NCBI GenBank assembly: GCA_944327275.1
Contig: CALVHB010000013.1
Location: 1 to 64,000, forward strand
Direction of reading: 5' to 3'
DNA from: Candidatus Gastranaerophilales bacterium
GTDB taxonomy: Bacteria > Cyanobacteriota > Vampirovibrionia > Gastranaerophilales > Gastranaerophilaceae
DNA length: 64,000 nucleotides
This document shows, piece by piece, positions 46,140 to 57,418 of the stretch. The position numbers and the translations under genes were made by a program. The notes beneath the pieces were generated by a model. The model saw nothing but the letters and a program-made list of their open reading frames with translations. It was not told the origin of the DNA and ran no database searches. The first letter of the stretch is position 1, and every line of letters begins with the position of its first letter.

Positions 46140-46601
46140 CTATACCAATTTTAATAAATTTGCCATTTCAATTGCAGCTTTAGCTGCGTCAGAACCTTTA
46201 TTTCCAGCTTTTGTACCGGCTCTTTCTATTGCTTGTTCAATATTATCAGTTGTTAAAACTCCGAAAATTACAGGTACTTCTGTTTGCAAGCTTACTTGAG
46301 CAATACCTTTTGAAAGTTCAGCACTTACATAGTCAAAATGAGCAGTAGCTCCACGGATAATAGCTCCAAGGGTTATTATTGCATTGTATTTTTTTGTTTT
46401 CGCGAATTTCATCGCCGCAAGAGGTATTTCAAAAGCTCCGGGAACTTTTACTATTTCTATATTTTCTTCAGCAACACCATGTCTTTTGAGCTCATCTACA
46501 GCTCCAGATAGTAGTTTTGATCCTATAAAATCGTTAAATCTAGATATAATTATACAGAACTTTTCGTTACCTGCTACAAGTTGACCTTCATAAGTTTTCA
46601 T
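46140..46601 (-). CDS. ribH: 6,7-dimethyl-8-ribityllumazine synthase
   Basis: Penultimate step of riboflavin synthesis. Motifs: [51 protein letters not shown] (catalytic His) and [16 protein letters not shown], plus the GTKAGNKG loop. The ATG at 46601 has a GGAGAG ribosome site; the longer frame to 46616 does not. It is isolated from other rib genes and lies within the trx-ccdA to ricT string. Confidence 0.96.
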   Translation of the reverse strand: MKTYEGQLVAGNEKFCIIISRFNDFIGSKLLSGAVDELKRHGVAEENIEIVKVPGAFEIPLAAMKFAKTKKYNAIITLGAIIRGATAHFDYVSAELSKGIAQVSLQTEVPVIFGVLTTDNIEQAIERAGTKAGNKGSDAAKAAIEMANLLKLV

Positions 46602-46651
46602 TATAATTCTCTCCATTGTCTATAGATACAATGATTTTAACGCATTTGTCT

Positions 46652-47356
46652 CTATTTTACAATAAGTGGAGCAAAAATCTTATAAAAAATATATATAGCT
46701 GACAAAATAAGCAGGACTCCGCTTGATTTTAGGAGTATATCAGAAAGTTTGTAGAAACCTTTCCAATTTTTCAAGTGTGAAGTTAAAAATCCAGCAAGAA
46801 TCAAAATAAGTCCTTGCCCGAGAGCGAAAAGAAAAAGCATAAATATTGCTTGAGCAATGCTTGCAGACAAAGAAGCAAATGCCATAATCCCTGCTAAAAT
46901 AGGAGTCGAACAAGGTGTTCCTGCAAGTGCAAATACTCCTCCCAATATTACCGGATACAAGTACGTATTTGTATGCTCGTTCTTTGGCATTTCTTTAACA
47001 ATTACCGGTAAATCAAAGTCTAATACTCCTAATAGTTTTAATCCCATTACCATAATTATACCGGCAAGTATTATTCCAAAATAGCCTCCTGCAAAAGAAA
47101 TAAATACTTTCCCAGTGATTGCACAAATTATACCTATAATAGAAAAGACAATTGCTGTCCCAAATACAAAAAACAGCATTTGAATGAATGTTTTTAGTGG
47201 ACTTGAGTTTGAATATCCTCCGACATAACCGACGATAATTGGCAGCATTGCAAGTGAGCAAGGTGACATTGAGGCTATTAAACCTCCAAGAAAAGAAAGT
47301 CCGTAAAGTAATAATAAACTTCCGTTTTGAGTAAAAAGATTGATATAGTTTTCCAT
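46652..47356 (-). CDS. ccdA: CcdA/DsbD-type thiol-reductant membrane transporter
   Basis: A 234-residue protein with six membrane helices that carries electrons from cytoplasmic thioredoxin across the membrane. The two redox cysteines are in MSPCSLAMLPIIVGY and AGTPCSTPILAG, each with the conserved Pro. It overlaps the thioredoxin-like gene by one base (TAATG), so the two form a thiol-reduction pair acting outside the membrane. Confidence 0.92.
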   Translation of the reverse strand: MENYINLFTQNGSLLLLYGLSFLGGLIASMSPCSLAMLPIIVGYVGGYSNSSPLKTFIQMLFFVFGTAIVFSIIGIICAITGKVFISFAGGYFGIILAGIIMVMGLKLLGVLDFDLPVIVKEMPKNEHTNTYLYPVILGGVFALAGTPCSTPILAGIMAFASLSASIAQAIFMLFLFALGQGLILILAGFLTSHLKNWKGFYKLSDILLKSSGVLLILSAIYIFYKIFAPLIVK

Positions 47357-47742
47357 TATTCAAGTCCTTTTAAGTAATTATCCATCTCTTGTTTTGGGAT
47401 TGCTCCTTCAATTCGTTTTACTTGTTGTCCCTTAGAGTTCAACAAAATTATTGTAGGAACAAGAGTTACATTATACTTCTTAATTTGTTCTTCGTTAAAA
47501 GAATTCCTGTCTTGAACTTGAATTTCAGTCAAAGTTATTTTACCTTGATATTTTGGGAATATTTCTTTGAAAACTTTATTCATTGTTTGGCAATCAAGGC
47601 ACATTGCAGATGTAAATTTAATAATCTGAGGTTTGCCAGCTTCAGTTGTTTTAGCAGTGGAAGAATTTGATACTGTTAGTAGCATATACGCTAATAAAGG
47701 TATTATAAATATCAATGAGATTATAATTGCATTTTTTTTCAT
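47356..47742 (-). CDS. Membrane-anchored thioredoxin-like protein
   Basis: About 128 residues from the ATG at 47742 (preceded by AAAAGGAGAAC; the longer frame to 47817 adds an unlikely leader). An N-terminal helix (about 5-22) anchors it outside the membrane. The active site is CLDC in FTSAMCLDCQTMNK, and the cis-Pro is in VTLVPTIILL. It is coupled to ccdA, which would keep it reduced; likely clients are extracytoplasmic proteins or cytochrome-type cysteines. Confidence 0.9.
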   Translation of the reverse strand: MKKNAIIISLIFIIPLLAYMLLTVSNSSTAKTTEAGKPQIIKFTSAMCLDCQTMNKVFKEIFPKYQGKITLTEIQVQDRNSFNEEQIKKYNVTLVPTIILLNSKGQQVKRIEGAIPKQEMDNYLKGLE

Positions 47743-47837
47743 AAAGTTCTCCTTTTCGTTCAATATTAGCATAAACGAAAAAGGATTTTTTTTAAACCTC
47801 ACTAGGGTAATCTTCAAGAGTATAAATATTTTTAAAT

Positions 47838-48002
47838 TTATACATCTTCAGGGACATAAAAATCATTTTTTGCTAAAAGTTCTCTTGTATGTTCGTAACA
47901 GCAACTTTTTTTACAAATTTGCTGGTACGTTTGTACAATACTAATCACATCGTCTACTGACATTTTAATTAATCTTCTTTCTCCTTCAATAATTCTAGCC
48001 AT
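47838..48002 (-). CDS. Small Cys-containing hypothetical protein
   Basis: 54 residues from the ATG at 48002, which has AAAGGAATTATTAAA upstream; the frame extending to 48062 lacks support. The body contains VDDVISIVQTYQQICKKSCCYEHTRELL: three cysteines and one histidine in close spacing, which could hold a metal or a disulfide. No family recognised. It lies between the rpoC2 terminator and the trx-ccdA operon. Confidence 0.6.
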   Translation of the reverse strand: MARIIEGERRLIKMSVDDVISIVQTYQQICKKSCCYEHTRELLAKNDFYVPEDV

Positions 48003-48103
48003 TTTAATAATTCCTTTCAAAATCATAAACGGATATATTTTGACTAACTTTTGAAAAATCATACGTAGTATATAGAAAATTCTTTTATAATTTAAAAAAT
48101 AAA

Positions 48104-48137
48104 TAAAAAAGCCTCTTTTAATAAAGAGGCTTTTTTT
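48104..48137. terminator. Terminator of the rpoB-rpoC1-rpoC2 operon
   Basis: A GCCTCTTT/AAAGAGGC stem flanked by runs of A and T, just beyond the rpoC2 stop. Confidence 0.88.
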
Positions 48138-48161
48138 AAATGTATTTACTAGCAGAATTGC

Positions 48162-51100
48162 CTATTCAGCATCTTCATCGCCAAGTTGGAAATCAGGAGC
48201 ACCAAACATTCCTTCAATTTCTTCCAAAATTGCAGAAGGTTTTCTTGCTTGATTTCTTTGAGCAACTGCACGTTTTCTTTCTTCACGTTCTTTTTCTTCA
48301 TTTGCGTTAGAAAGATGATGGAATCCTGTACCTGCAGGTATTAGACGACCAATGATAACGTTTTCTTTCAAACCTCTCAACATATCCTTTTTGCCGTCTA
48401 CAGCAGCTTCTGTAAGGATTCTGGTTGTTTCTTGGAATGAAGCTGCAGAAATGAAGCTTTCTGTATTTAATGAAGCTTTAGTGATACCTAACAACATATA
48501 TTCACAAGTTGCAGGAGTACCGCCTTTTTCTTCAACTTCTTTATTTTCTTTTTCAAATGTTTGCATTTCAACAAGTTCGCCAGGTAACAATGTTGTATCA
48601 CCAGCATCAACAATTTTAACTTTCTTAGTCATTTGTCTTACGATGATTTCAACGTGTTTATCTGCGATTTCTACACCTTGTGAACGATATACTCTTTGTA
48701 CTTCATCTACAAGGTATTGTTGAGCTGCTTCAGGTCCGCATAATCTGATTACATCATGTGGATTCAAAGGTCCGCTAGTTAAAGGCTGTCCTTTAGTAAC
48801 TTTTTGTTTGTTTTGAACAATGATATTTGCATCAATTGCATATTTGATTTCAACTCTTCCATTGTCATTTACAATATACAATCTTGGAAGATCTTCATCA
48901 GTAACAATTTCAGCAACACCGTCTTCTTCAGCTAAAATAGCACAGTCTTTAGGTTTTCTACCTTCTAAAAGTTCTTCAACCCTTGGAAGACCTTGAACGA
49001 TATCACCTGTTTTTTGTCTTTCAAATACCAATGTTGCAATGATATCACCACGTAGAACAAGAGCTCCTGATTCTACTTGTAACATTGTACCTGGGCTGAT
49101 TAAGTATGGTCTACCGTTTCTAACTGCTATTTCTCCTTTGTTAACAGCTGTTACAATACCGGAAACAGTTGATTTTTCTCCGTTATCGGTAATTATAGAA
49201 TCTAATCTTACAAAATCACCTTTTTTCACGTTAGCTTTTCCTTTTACAGGAATTACTGTTTCGTATGTTTCACTAGTTAACAACAATCTTCTTGCATCTT
49301 CTTTTGCAGAATTGATTGCAGCAACTCCATCATTAATTGCTAATACTTGAGTTTTAGCAACAGGAGTCTTAGGATCAATAGTTTGACCATCTTTAACTAG
49401 AAGTTCTGTTTGAAGTGAAGACATAGTCTTAGCATTGCCTTCAAATTCACGACGAACAATCAAGTTTTCAAGAACTACTATTCTCAAGTTTTCTTTTTCA
49501 TCAAGTTCTACCATACCTTTTAAGTGAGATAGGTAACCTTGCATTTGCAATACTAAACTTGTTCTAGTAATTGTTGAACCATCCAAGTTTCTAACTCTTG
49601 CACCATCTTTGTATTGTAGTTGAGTTACAGGAACGATATCAATTAAATTATCAGAAGTGTTAAATTTAATTGATACATCTTTTTGTTCAACTTCAAGTAC
49701 TTGTACAGGTCTTACAAGAATTTGTATTGGTTGATTTGAAATACTGTCTTCGTCTAAAGATAAAGAAGTATCAAGTTCTTCATCCAAGTCATCAATATCG
49801 ATATCATCCATAGATGAGTCCATAATTGTAACTATAGAAGTTTCTTTTGCTTTGATACCTTCAGCAATTACTGTTCCTTTTTTAACTACCTCACCTTCAT
49901 CAACTTTAAGTTCTGATACGCTTGAAAGTTGGTGAATTTCTCCAGGACGGATAGTGATTTCATGAATTGTATCATTGTATTCTTTAAATTCAACAATACC
50001 ATCAATGTGGCAGTAAACATCTTTTACAACTTCTGTACCTGCAGTAACGTGTGTACCGTTATCAACCATTTTTAAAGAAGAATCTTTATTGATTTGGTGA
50101 ATTTCTTCTGGAATAAATACTACAGAACCAGGTTTTGTAATGATTTGATTTTCATCAACTTCAACATCAACGTATCTGATTTCACCAGAAGATGTTACAG
50201 CACATTCGTCATCAATAAGTTCGGCAATAATCATACCGTTTTCAACAGTTGTATCAACCGGAGCTTTAACGATATATTTTTCACCTGTTTTATTAACTGT
50301 CCAAATTTGTTCTTTCTTAGTTTGTTCAAAAGAAGCATTTTCTGGCATTAATGAAGCAATAACGATTGTTAATTCTTTACCTTGTACAATCTTCTTGATA
50401 TTTTTGCCTTCAAATTTAACATCTTCAATAACTAAATCTTCACCAAAGCGAACTTCTCCACCATGTTCTGAAATAGTTAAAGTTTCTGCTAATTTTTCAC
50501 CTTCTTTGATTTTTTGACCGTCTTTAACAAGAACTTTAGAACCGCCAGGTAGGTTATAAACATCACCGCCAAGAACCCAAATAATACCTTGTTTATTAGT
50601 AGTTCTTGAAATGTTACCTTGTCTGTCTTTCTTTTCGTCTGCTACAAAGTCTTCATATATTACTTCACCTGAAAGATCAGATGTAATATCTTTTGTTGCT
50701 TTTTCTGTCAAACGGGATCCACCTTGTGCAGCTGGTTCAAATTGAGCAAGTTTAAATCCTTTTTCAACTTTCATTCCGTTTGTAAAGAATACTGTAGAAC
50801 CTGCTGGGATATGATATTTTTCGGTTTTCTTAGCACCTTTAATTTCAATATCAGCTTCGTAGTTAGAAATATTAACTACATCCCCGTGACGAGTTCTTAA
50901 TTCTCTTGTTTTAACATTAGAAATAACTTCACCGTCTTGTCTTGCAATTACTTCTTTAATAGCATCTTTAACGCCTACAGCACCACCGGTGTGGAATGTT
51001 CTCATTGTTAACTGAGTACCAGGTTCACCGATTGACTGAGCTGCGATAATACCGATAGCTTCACCAATATCTACAAGTTTTTGAGTTGTCATTGCCCAAC

Positions 51101-52019
51101 CGTAGCATTTTTGGCATATACCATATTCAAGACCGCAAGTTAGACCTGAACGAACTTTCAATTCTTGTAAGTTCAAATGAGCAACTTTCTTAACGTCATC
51201 TCTGTTCATTGTAGTACCTGATTTTACAAGTACAGTTCCATCTGTATCAACTATGTCTTCAGCAATAGTTCTTCCTAATAATCTGTCAATTAGAGGAACT
51301 ATTACAGCATCGCCGTCTGTAATTGACTTCATGTTGATAGATTTTGTTGTATGGCAGTCGTCAGCTCTTATGATAACATCTTGAGCAACGTCAACCAAAC
51401 GTCTTGTTAAATAACCAGAGTCAGCTGTTTTTAAAGCTGTATCTACCAGCCCTTTTCTTGCACCATATGAAGAAATGATGTATTCAGTAACGGATAAGCC
51501 TTCTTTAAAGTTTGATTTGATAGGCAAGTCGATGATTTGACCTTGTGCGTCAGCCATCAAGCCTCTCATCCCAACCAACTGTGATACCTGTGAAAGGTTA
51601 CCTCTAGCTCCGGAGAATGCCATCATATAAACCGGATTCAATTTATCGAAGTTGTCAACAACTGATGCAGTTAATTTTGCAGTAGTTTCAGACCAAGTGT
51701 CAATAACTTTTGTATATCTTTCAACTTCTGTAATTTCACCTTTTAAGTATCTGTTTGTTGATTTTTCGATTTCTTTTTCAGCTTCCTGCAACAATTCTTT
51801 TTTAATTTCAGGAACTTGCAAGTCTGCGATAGAAATTGTAGTTCCGGATTTTGTTGCATACTTATAGCCAAGGTTTTTAAGGCTGTTAGCCAATTCAGCA
51901 GTTTTTGCACCGCCAAACTCTAGATACATTTGTGAAAGCAAATTGTTAAGACCTTTTTTGTCCATTTGCTTGTTAATGAAATCTATAGTTTTTTTACCAT
52001 GAGTGTATGTTGTTTCCAT
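48162..52019 (-). CDS. rpoC2: RNA polymerase beta-prime subunit (C-terminal part, RpoC2)
   Basis: The 1285-residue C-terminal portion of beta-prime. It contains the trigger-loop/bridge region (RGLMADAQGQIIDLPIKSNFKEGL, SYGARKGLVDTALKTADSGYL), a zinc-binding Cys set (CHTTKS, CGLEYGICQKCYGW), AAQSIGEPGTQLTMRTFHTGG, then a long insertion of repeated beta modules (VKKGTVIAEG, VKDGQKIKEGE and similar, about 370-930) like the cyanobacterial SI3 insertion, and a conserved C-terminus (SFQETTRILTEAAVDGKKD). The separation from rpoC1 by 54 bases with its own start is the cyanobacterial-type split. Confidence 0.96.
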   Translation of the reverse strand: METTYTHGKKTIDFINKQMDKKGLNNLLSQMYLEFGGAKTAELANSLKNLGYKYATKSGTTISIADLQVPEIKKELLQEAEKEIEKSTNRYLKGEITEVERYTKVIDTWSETTAKLTASVVDNFDKLNPVYMMAFSGARGNLSQVSQLVGMRGLMADAQGQIIDLPIKSNFKEGLSVTEYIISSYGARKGLVDTALKTADSGYLTRRLVDVAQDVIIRADDCHTTKSINMKSITDGDAVIVPLIDRLLGRTIAEDIVDTDGTVLVKSGTTMNRDDVKKVAHLNLQELKVRSGLTCGLEYGICQKCYGWAMTTQKLVDIGEAIGIIAAQSIGEPGTQLTMRTFHTGGAVGVKDAIKEVIARQDGEVISNVKTRELRTRHGDVVNISNYEADIEIKGAKKTEKYHIPAGSTVFFTNGMKVEKGFKLAQFEPAAQGGSRLTEKATKDITSDLSGEVIYEDFVADEKKDRQGNISRTTNKQGIIWVLGGDVYNLPGGSKVLVKDGQKIKEGEKLAETLTISEHGGEVRFGEDLVIEDVKFEGKNIKKIVQGKELTIVIASLMPENASFEQTKKEQIWTVNKTGEKYIVKAPVDTTVENGMIIAELIDDECAVTSSGEIRYVDVEVDENQIITKPGSVVFIPEEIHQINKDSSLKMVDNGTHVTAGTEVVKDVYCHIDGIVEFKEYNDTIHEITIRPGEIHQLSSVSELKVDEGEVVKKGTVIAEGIKAKETSIVTIMDSSMDDIDIDDLDEELDTSLSLDEDSISNQPIQILVRPVQVLEVEQKDVSIKFNTSDNLIDIVPVTQLQYKDGARVRNLDGSTITRTSLVLQMQGYLSHLKGMVELDEKENLRIVVLENLIVRREFEGNAKTMSSLQTELLVKDGQTIDPKTPVAKTQVLAINDGVAAINSAKEDARRLLLTSETYETVIPVKGKANVKKGDFVRLDSIITDNGEKSTVSGIVTAVNKGEIAVRNGRPYLISPGTMLQVESGALVLRGDIIATLVFERQKTGDIVQGLPRVEELLEGRKPKDCAILAEEDGVAEIVTDEDLPRLYIVNDNGRVEIKYAIDANIIVQNKQKVTKGQPLTSGPLNPHDVIRLCGPEAAQQYLVDEVQRVYRSQGVEIADKHVEIIVRQMTKKVKIVDAGDTTLLPGELVEMQTFEKENKEVEEKGGTPATCEYMLLGITKASLNTESFISAASFQETTRILTEAAVDGKKDMLRGLKENVIIGRLIPAGTGFHHLSNANEEKEREERKRAVAQRNQARKPSAILEEIEGMFGAPDFQLGDEDAE

Positions 52020-52073
52020 TTTATTTATATCCTTTTTCTTTTGTTATCTCAAGTCAATATTTTTTGATTTGAT

Positions 52074-53783
52074 TTACGCCAAAGCAGTTCTTACAGCTTC
52101 GTTGAAGATAATTCTTCCTGCAGTTGTTTCAATTCTTTCGCCATGTTCATCTCTTACTACGATTTTATCGTGTAGTTCGATTACGCCGACTTCAAGAGCT
52201 GAAATAGCATCTTGGAAGTTGTAGAAATATCCTTTTGGTGCCATTTCTGGATTTTTCAAAATTGTTAGGTAATACATACCCAATACCATGTCCTGAGTAG
52301 GTGTGATAATAGGTTTACCTGTAGCTGGAGCTAAGATGTTGTTTGTAGCAAGCATTAACATTCTAGCTTCAGTTTGAGCTTCGATAGATAAAGGTACGTG
52401 AACAGCCATCTGGTCACCGTCGAAGTCAGCGTTAAATGCTGTACATACTAATGGGTGAAGTTGGATAGCACGACCTTCTACTAGTTTAGGTTCAAATGCT
52501 TGAATACCTAGTCTGTGAAGGGTTGGTGCACGGTTCAATAGAACTGGGTGTCCATCAATTACCTCTTCTAATATATCCCATACGATTTCTTCGGAACGTT
52601 CAATTTTCTTTTTAGCTGATTTAATGTTTTGAACATAACCGCGTTCAATCAATTTGTTAACAACAAATGGTTTAAATAATTCTATGGCCATTTCTTTTGG
52701 AAGACCGCATTGATTTAATTTTAATTGAGGTCCTACAACGATTACTGAACGACCGGAGTAGTCAACACGTTTACCTAACAAGTTTTGACGGAAACGACCT
52801 TGTTTACCTTCGATGATGTTAGATAACGATTTCAATGCTCTGTTATTTGGTCCAACAACAGTTCTACCTCTTCTACCGTTGTCGATTAAAGCATCTACTG
52901 CTTCTTGTAACATACGTTTTTCGTTTCTAACGATGATTTCAGGAGCGCCCATTTCCAAAAGTCTTTGTAAACGGTTGTTTCTGTTGATTACACGTCTATA
53001 TAAGTCGTTCAAGTCAGATGTAGCAAAACGTCCACCGTCTAATTGTACCATTGGTCTCAAATCAGGCGGAGTAACAGGTAATACATCCATTATCATCCAA
53101 GTAGGATCTGTTTCTGAAGAAATCAATGAATCTAAAAGTCTTAATCTTTTGATTAATTTACTTTTCTTTTGAACTGAATTTACTGATCCTGTAAGTTCTG
53201 TTCTGATTTCTTCTGCTAGTTCTTTTGTATTTATTTCAGAAAGAAGTTCTTTTATAGCTTCAGCACCAATTCCTACTTTTAATTCAGAATCTTCATGTTC
53301 TGCCATATAGTCTTCATATTCTTCTTCTGATAAAAGTTGTAATTTTTTGAATTCACTTTCACCAGGATTTAATACAACGTAGTTATTAAAATAGATAACT
53401 TGTTCCAAATCTTTTAGAGTCATATCTAAAAGTAAGCCCAAGTATGAAGGTATACCTTTCAAAAACCAGATGTGAGAAACAGGAGCAGCTAATTTGATGT
53501 GTCCCATTCTTTGACGTCTTACTTTTGAATCTGTAACTTCTACACCGCAGCGTTCACAGATGATACCTTTATGACGAACTCTTTTGTATTTACCGCAGTA
53601 GCACTCCCAGTCTTTTGATGGTCCAAAGATTCTTTCGCAGAACAGACCGTCTCTTTCTGGTTTTAATGTACGGTAGTTAATAGTTTCCGGTTTAGTAACT
53701 TCACCATATGACCATTTAAGTATTCTTTCCGGTGAAGCGATACTAATTCGTATATAGTCAAAATAATCTATGCTTGTTGACAT
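52074..53783 (-). CDS. rpoC1: RNA polymerase beta-prime subunit (N-terminal part, RpoC1/gamma)
   Basis: A 569-residue N-terminal portion of beta-prime. It has the zinc ribbon [21 protein letters not shown], the clamp and lid, the rudder region [19 protein letters not shown], and the absolutely conserved Mg-binding motif [15 protein letters not shown]. It stops at [16 protein letters not shown], where a single-gene rpoC would continue; rpoC2 picks up the rest. The split, rather than a frameshift, is supported by a 54-base gap with a ribosome-site-like AAGGATATAAATAAA before rpoC2. Confidence 0.96.
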   Translation of the reverse strand: MSTSIDYFDYIRISIASPERILKWSYGEVTKPETINYRTLKPERDGLFCERIFGPSKDWECYCGKYKRVRHKGIICERCGVEVTDSKVRRQRMGHIKLAAPVSHIWFLKGIPSYLGLLLDMTLKDLEQVIYFNNYVVLNPGESEFKKLQLLSEEEYEDYMAEHEDSELKVGIGAEAIKELLSEINTKELAEEIRTELTGSVNSVQKKSKLIKRLRLLDSLISSETDPTWMIMDVLPVTPPDLRPMVQLDGGRFATSDLNDLYRRVINRNNRLQRLLEMGAPEIIVRNEKRMLQEAVDALIDNGRRGRTVVGPNNRALKSLSNIIEGKQGRFRQNLLGKRVDYSGRSVIVVGPQLKLNQCGLPKEMAIELFKPFVVNKLIERGYVQNIKSAKKKIERSEEIVWDILEEVIDGHPVLLNRAPTLHRLGIQAFEPKLVEGRAIQLHPLVCTAFNADFDGDQMAVHVPLSIEAQTEARMLMLATNNILAPATGKPIITPTQDMVLGMYYLTILKNPEMAPKGYFYNFQDAISALEVGVIELHDKIVVRDEHGERIETTAGRIIFNEAVRTALA

Positions 53784-53848
53784 TATTGTAATTCTCCTTT
53801 TTTACTACAGTTTACGATTAGTAATACTGTTTTTTAGTAATGTTCGAG

Positions 53849-53868
53849 GGGGATTTTAGAAAATCCCC
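53849..53868 (-). other. Intercistronic hairpin between rpoB and rpoC1
   Basis: GGGGATTTT (53849-53857) pairs with AAAATCCCC (53860-53868). There is no T tract on the minus strand, so it is probably an RNA-processing or stability element rather than a full terminator. Confidence 0.55.
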
Positions 53869-53881
53869 TTCTTGCAAATTA

Positions 53882-56800
53882 TTATAAATCTCCGAATGTA
53901 GTCGGTGTTTCAAAGAAATTGATATTTAACAGTTCTGAATCCATATCTGAAAGCACTCTTCTTGGAGCTGACTTTCTCAAATCATCCATATCTGTCATTA
54001 AATCAACTTCAGCACCGTCTTTTTTCGCTACCGTAATATCCAAACCGATACTTTGTAATTCTCTTACAAGTACTTTGAATGATTCAGGAATACCCGGTCT
54101 TGGAATATTGTCACCTTTTACGATTGCTTCATAAGCTCTGTTTCTACCGTTAACATCATCGGATTTGATAGTTAACATTTCTTGAAGAGTATATGCAGCA
54201 CCGTATGCTTCCAATGCCCAAACTTCCATCTCACCGAATCTTTGTCCGCCGAATTGAGCTTTACCACCCAATGGTTGTTGAGTAACAAGTGAGTAAGGAC
54301 CTGTAGAACGTGCGTGAATTTTGTCGTCTACAAGGTGGACAAGTTTTAATATATAAGAAAGACCTACTGCAACCGGTTCATCAAATGGATCACCAGTTCT
54401 ACCATCTATAAGTCTTACCTTTCCGTCTTCATTTACCCAATCACATCCTGAAGCTTTAATACCTTTAAGTAATTCAGCCTTAGTTGCTTTTTCAGATTGG
54501 TTATCACCATATCTTTCATCGAAAGAAGGTGTTTCATAGTAGTTACCAGTCAAGTATGCAGCCAAGCCTAACAATAATTCGTAAGTTTGACCAACGTTCA
54601 TACGAGAAGGTACACCAAGTGGGTTCAATACGATATCAACAGGTGTTCCATCAGGCAAGAACGGCATATCTTCTTTTGGTAATATTCTTGATACGATACC
54701 TTTGTTTCCGTGACGACCTGAAAGTTTGTCACCTACAGATACTTTACGTTTTTGAGCAATGTATACTCTGATTACAGTATTTGCTCCTGGAGGTAATTCA
54801 TCTCCTTTTTCTCTGTCAAATACTTTAACGTCGAGTACTCTACCGCCTTCTCCGTGAGGAACTCTTAATGAGTTATCTTTTACATCACGTGCTTTTTCAG
54901 CGAAGATAGCTCTTAACAATTTTTCTTCTGGCGGATGTTCAGATTCTCCTTTTGGAGTAACTTTACCTACCAAGATATCATCAGCATAAACTCTGGCACC
55001 GATACGAACAATACCACGTTCATCCAAGTGTCTCAATGCATCTTCTGAAACGTTCGGAATTTCTCTTGTGATTTCTTCTGGTCCAAGTTTTGTTTGACGA
55101 GCGTCTATTTCTAACTTTTCAATGTGAACAGATGTGAATATATCATCGTGTACACATCTTTCAGAAAGTAAAATAGCATCTTCGTAGTTATAACCTTCCC
55201 AAGGCATATACGCAACAATTACGTTTTTACCCAATGAAAGTTCTCCGCAATTAGTAGAAGCACCGTCTGCAATGATATCACCGGCTTTAACCTTTTCACC
55301 TTCGTGAACTAGAGGTTTTTGGTTGATACATGTATCTTGGTTACTTCTTACATATTTCATTAATTGATATACGTGTGGTTTGTTTTGAAGGTCTCTTATT
55401 ACGATTTCTTCACCAACAACTCTTTCAACTACACCGTCAACATCAGATACGATAACCATACCTGAGTCTTTTGCAGCTCTTTTTTCCATACCTGTACCAA
55501 CAACCGGTCTTTGGGTAATTAAAAGAGGTACTGACTGACGTTGCATGTTTGAACCCATCAATGCACGGTTAGCATCGTCGTGTTCAATGAATGGGATAAG
55601 AGATGTCGCAACAGAGATAATTTGTATTGGGGATACCCCTACAAAGTCAACCCTTTTTGATTCTCCCATTGTAAATTCTGATCTGTAACGAATTGGTACA
55701 TATTCAGCTTTAATGGTGTTATCAGGGTTTAACTGAATGTCAGCAGGAGCACAACGGAATTCTTCGTCTTCATCTGCTGTCATATATACTACTTCATCTG
55801 TTACCTTTCCGTCTTTTACAACAAAGAAAGGTGCTTCAATAAAGCCATAATCATTTACTTTTGCGTGAGTTGCCAATGAACCGATCAAACCTGCGTTTGG
55901 ACCTTCCGGAGTTTCAATAGGACAAATACGTCCATAGTGAGAAGGGTGGATGTCACGAACCGCAAAACCTGCACGTTCTCTCATTAAACCACCAGGTCCT
56001 AATGCTGAAATACGTCTCTTGTGAGTTAATTCAGCTAATGGGTTGATTTGGTCCATAAATTGAGACAATTGTGAACTTCCAAAGAACTCTTTTAATGAAG
56101 CTACTAATGGTTTTGTATTTAATAAGTTCAATGGTGTTAATGTTTCAGAATCTTGAAGAGTCATTCTTTCTTTTACAATTCTTTCGATTCTTGAAAGACC
56201 AACTCTGAATTGGTTTTGTAACAATTCTCCTACAGATCTGATTCTTCTGTTTCCTAAGTGGTCAATATCATCAACAGTTCCTTCATCATATGTCAAATTG
56301 ATTAAGTATTCAATTGATGCAACGATATCTTGAACAGTTAATGTCCTTTGGTTTTTAGGAATATTTAAGTTTAATTTTTTGTTTAATTTATAACGACCTA
56401 CACGACCAATATCGTATTTCTTTTCATCAAAGAAGCGAGCTTCCAAGATTGAACGTCCGCCTGCTGCTGATGCAGGATCGCCAGGTCTTAATTTTTTATA
56501 AACTTCGATTAAAGCATCATCAGTAGTTTCTGCTGTATCTTTATCCAAAGTCTTTTTCAAAAATTCAAAGTGTGTAAATAATGTTTCCATTTCAGAAACA
56601 GTAATACCCATTGCTTTCAATAAAGTTGTAGCAAGGATTTTTCTATTTTTGTCTATTTTTACGTAAATCAAATCGTTTGCATCAGTTTCGATTTTCAACC
56701 AAGCTCCTCTGTTAGGAATCATAGTTGCGTTGTACAAACGTTTTCCCGCAGGTGATACTTCTCTTTTAAAGTAAACCCCAGGAGAACGAACGATTTGTGA

Positions 56801-57199
56801 TACGATTACACGTTCAGCACCGTTTACAATGAAAGTACCTTTATCTGTCATTGTAGGGATATCACCGATGTATACTTCTTGTTCTTTAATTTCACCGCTG
56901 TCACGGTTTACTAATCTTACCATTACACGCAATTGTTTTGCATAAGTTGCGTCATGGATTCTTGCTTCTTCAATAGTATACTTCGCATTATCGAAAGTAT
57001 AGTTTGGTAAGAAATGCAATTCTAATCTTCCGGTATAGTCTTTAATAGGTGAAAAAGAAAGCAATTCTTCTTTTAAACCCTCTTTTAAAAACCATTCAAA
57101 TGATTTTTTTTGCACTTCAATAAGGTCTGGTAAATCATCCAAGCGAGTATGTGGTATACCCATTGGAGTTACTCTTTCTGCATATTTTGTGTTAGACAT
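53882..57199 (-). CDS. rpoB: RNA polymerase beta subunit
   Basis: 1105 residues covering the full beta subunit: [21 protein letters not shown] and [20 protein letters not shown] near the start, the rifampicin-pocket block ([20 protein letters not shown] with ALGPGGL), [42 protein letters not shown] and [20 protein letters not shown]. It is followed by rpoC1 and rpoC2. The usual upstream rplJ/rplL genes are absent; a 380-base region with its own promoter lies before it. Confidence 0.97.
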   Translation of the reverse strand: MSNTKYAERVTPMGIPHTRLDDLPDLIEVQKKSFEWFLKEGLKEELLSFSPIKDYTGRLELHFLPNYTFDNAKYTIEEARIHDATYAKQLRVMVRLVNRDSGEIKEQEVYIGDIPTMTDKGTFIVNGAERVIVSQIVRSPGVYFKREVSPAGKRLYNATMIPNRGAWLKIETDANDLIYVKIDKNRKILATTLLKAMGITVSEMETLFTHFEFLKKTLDKDTAETTDDALIEVYKKLRPGDPASAAGGRSILEARFFDEKKYDIGRVGRYKLNKKLNLNIPKNQRTLTVQDIVASIEYLINLTYDEGTVDDIDHLGNRRIRSVGELLQNQFRVGLSRIERIVKERMTLQDSETLTPLNLLNTKPLVASLKEFFGSSQLSQFMDQINPLAELTHKRRISALGPGGLMRERAGFAVRDIHPSHYGRICPIETPEGPNAGLIGSLATHAKVNDYGFIEAPFFVVKDGKVTDEVVYMTADEDEEFRCAPADIQLNPDNTIKAEYVPIRYRSEFTMGESKRVDFVGVSPIQIISVATSLIPFIEHDDANRALMGSNMQRQSVPLLITQRPVVGTGMEKRAAKDSGMVIVSDVDGVVERVVGEEIVIRDLQNKPHVYQLMKYVRSNQDTCINQKPLVHEGEKVKAGDIIADGASTNCGELSLGKNVIVAYMPWEGYNYEDAILLSERCVHDDIFTSVHIEKLEIDARQTKLGPEEITREIPNVSEDALRHLDERGIVRIGARVYADDILVGKVTPKGESEHPPEEKLLRAIFAEKARDVKDNSLRVPHGEGGRVLDVKVFDREKGDELPPGANTVIRVYIAQKRKVSVGDKLSGRHGNKGIVSRILPKEDMPFLPDGTPVDIVLNPLGVPSRMNVGQTYELLLGLAAYLTGNYYETPSFDERYGDNQSEKATKAELLKGIKASGCDWVNEDGKVRLIDGRTGDPFDEPVAVGLSYILKLVHLVDDKIHARSTGPYSLVTQQPLGGKAQFGGQRFGEMEVWALEAYGAAYTLQEMLTIKSDDVNGRNRAYEAIVKGDNIPRPGIPESFKVLVRELQSIGLDITVAKKDGAEVDLMTDMDDLRKSAPRRVLSDMDSELLNINFFETPTTFGDL

Positions 57200-57300
57200 T
57201 AATTCACCTCGTCTATGTGTACGTACTATATAAAAAATTGTATTTATTACTTAAAAATAATTGTGTTACAATTGAAAATCTAACTTGAGGCTGTAAACCT

Positions 57301-57329
57301 TTCATTTTACTGGATTCCAGTTAAATGAA
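57301..57329 (-). promoter_or_regulatory. Hairpin in the rpoB 5' leader
   Basis: A 13-bp stem with one mismatch and a 3-base loop (57301-57313 with 57317-57329). It lies inside the leader predicted from the promoter at 57391-57418 and has no T tract, so a binding site or leader regulatory structure is more likely than a terminator. Apart from this and the promoter I see nothing else in 57200-57578. Confidence 0.5.
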
Positions 57330-57390
57330 CATTGATGTTAATTTCTAAATTGGGCATAGTACACCTAACTTAAATTTAACATGTTACTTA

Positions 57391-57418
57391 ATCATAATAC
57401 ATCAATTTTCATCGTCAA
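57391..57418 (-). promoter_or_regulatory. Candidate promoter for rpoB-rpoC1-rpoC2
   Basis: On the minus strand, TTGACG (57413-57418) and TATGAT (57391-57396) with a 16-base spacer. It would give a leader of about 185 bases. Confidence 0.6.

Noticed and set aside
48162..53783. Frameshift as the cause of the split rpoC
   Set aside because: The two parts have a clear 54-base gap, separate start codons and a break at the position known from cyanobacterial rpoC1/rpoC2.
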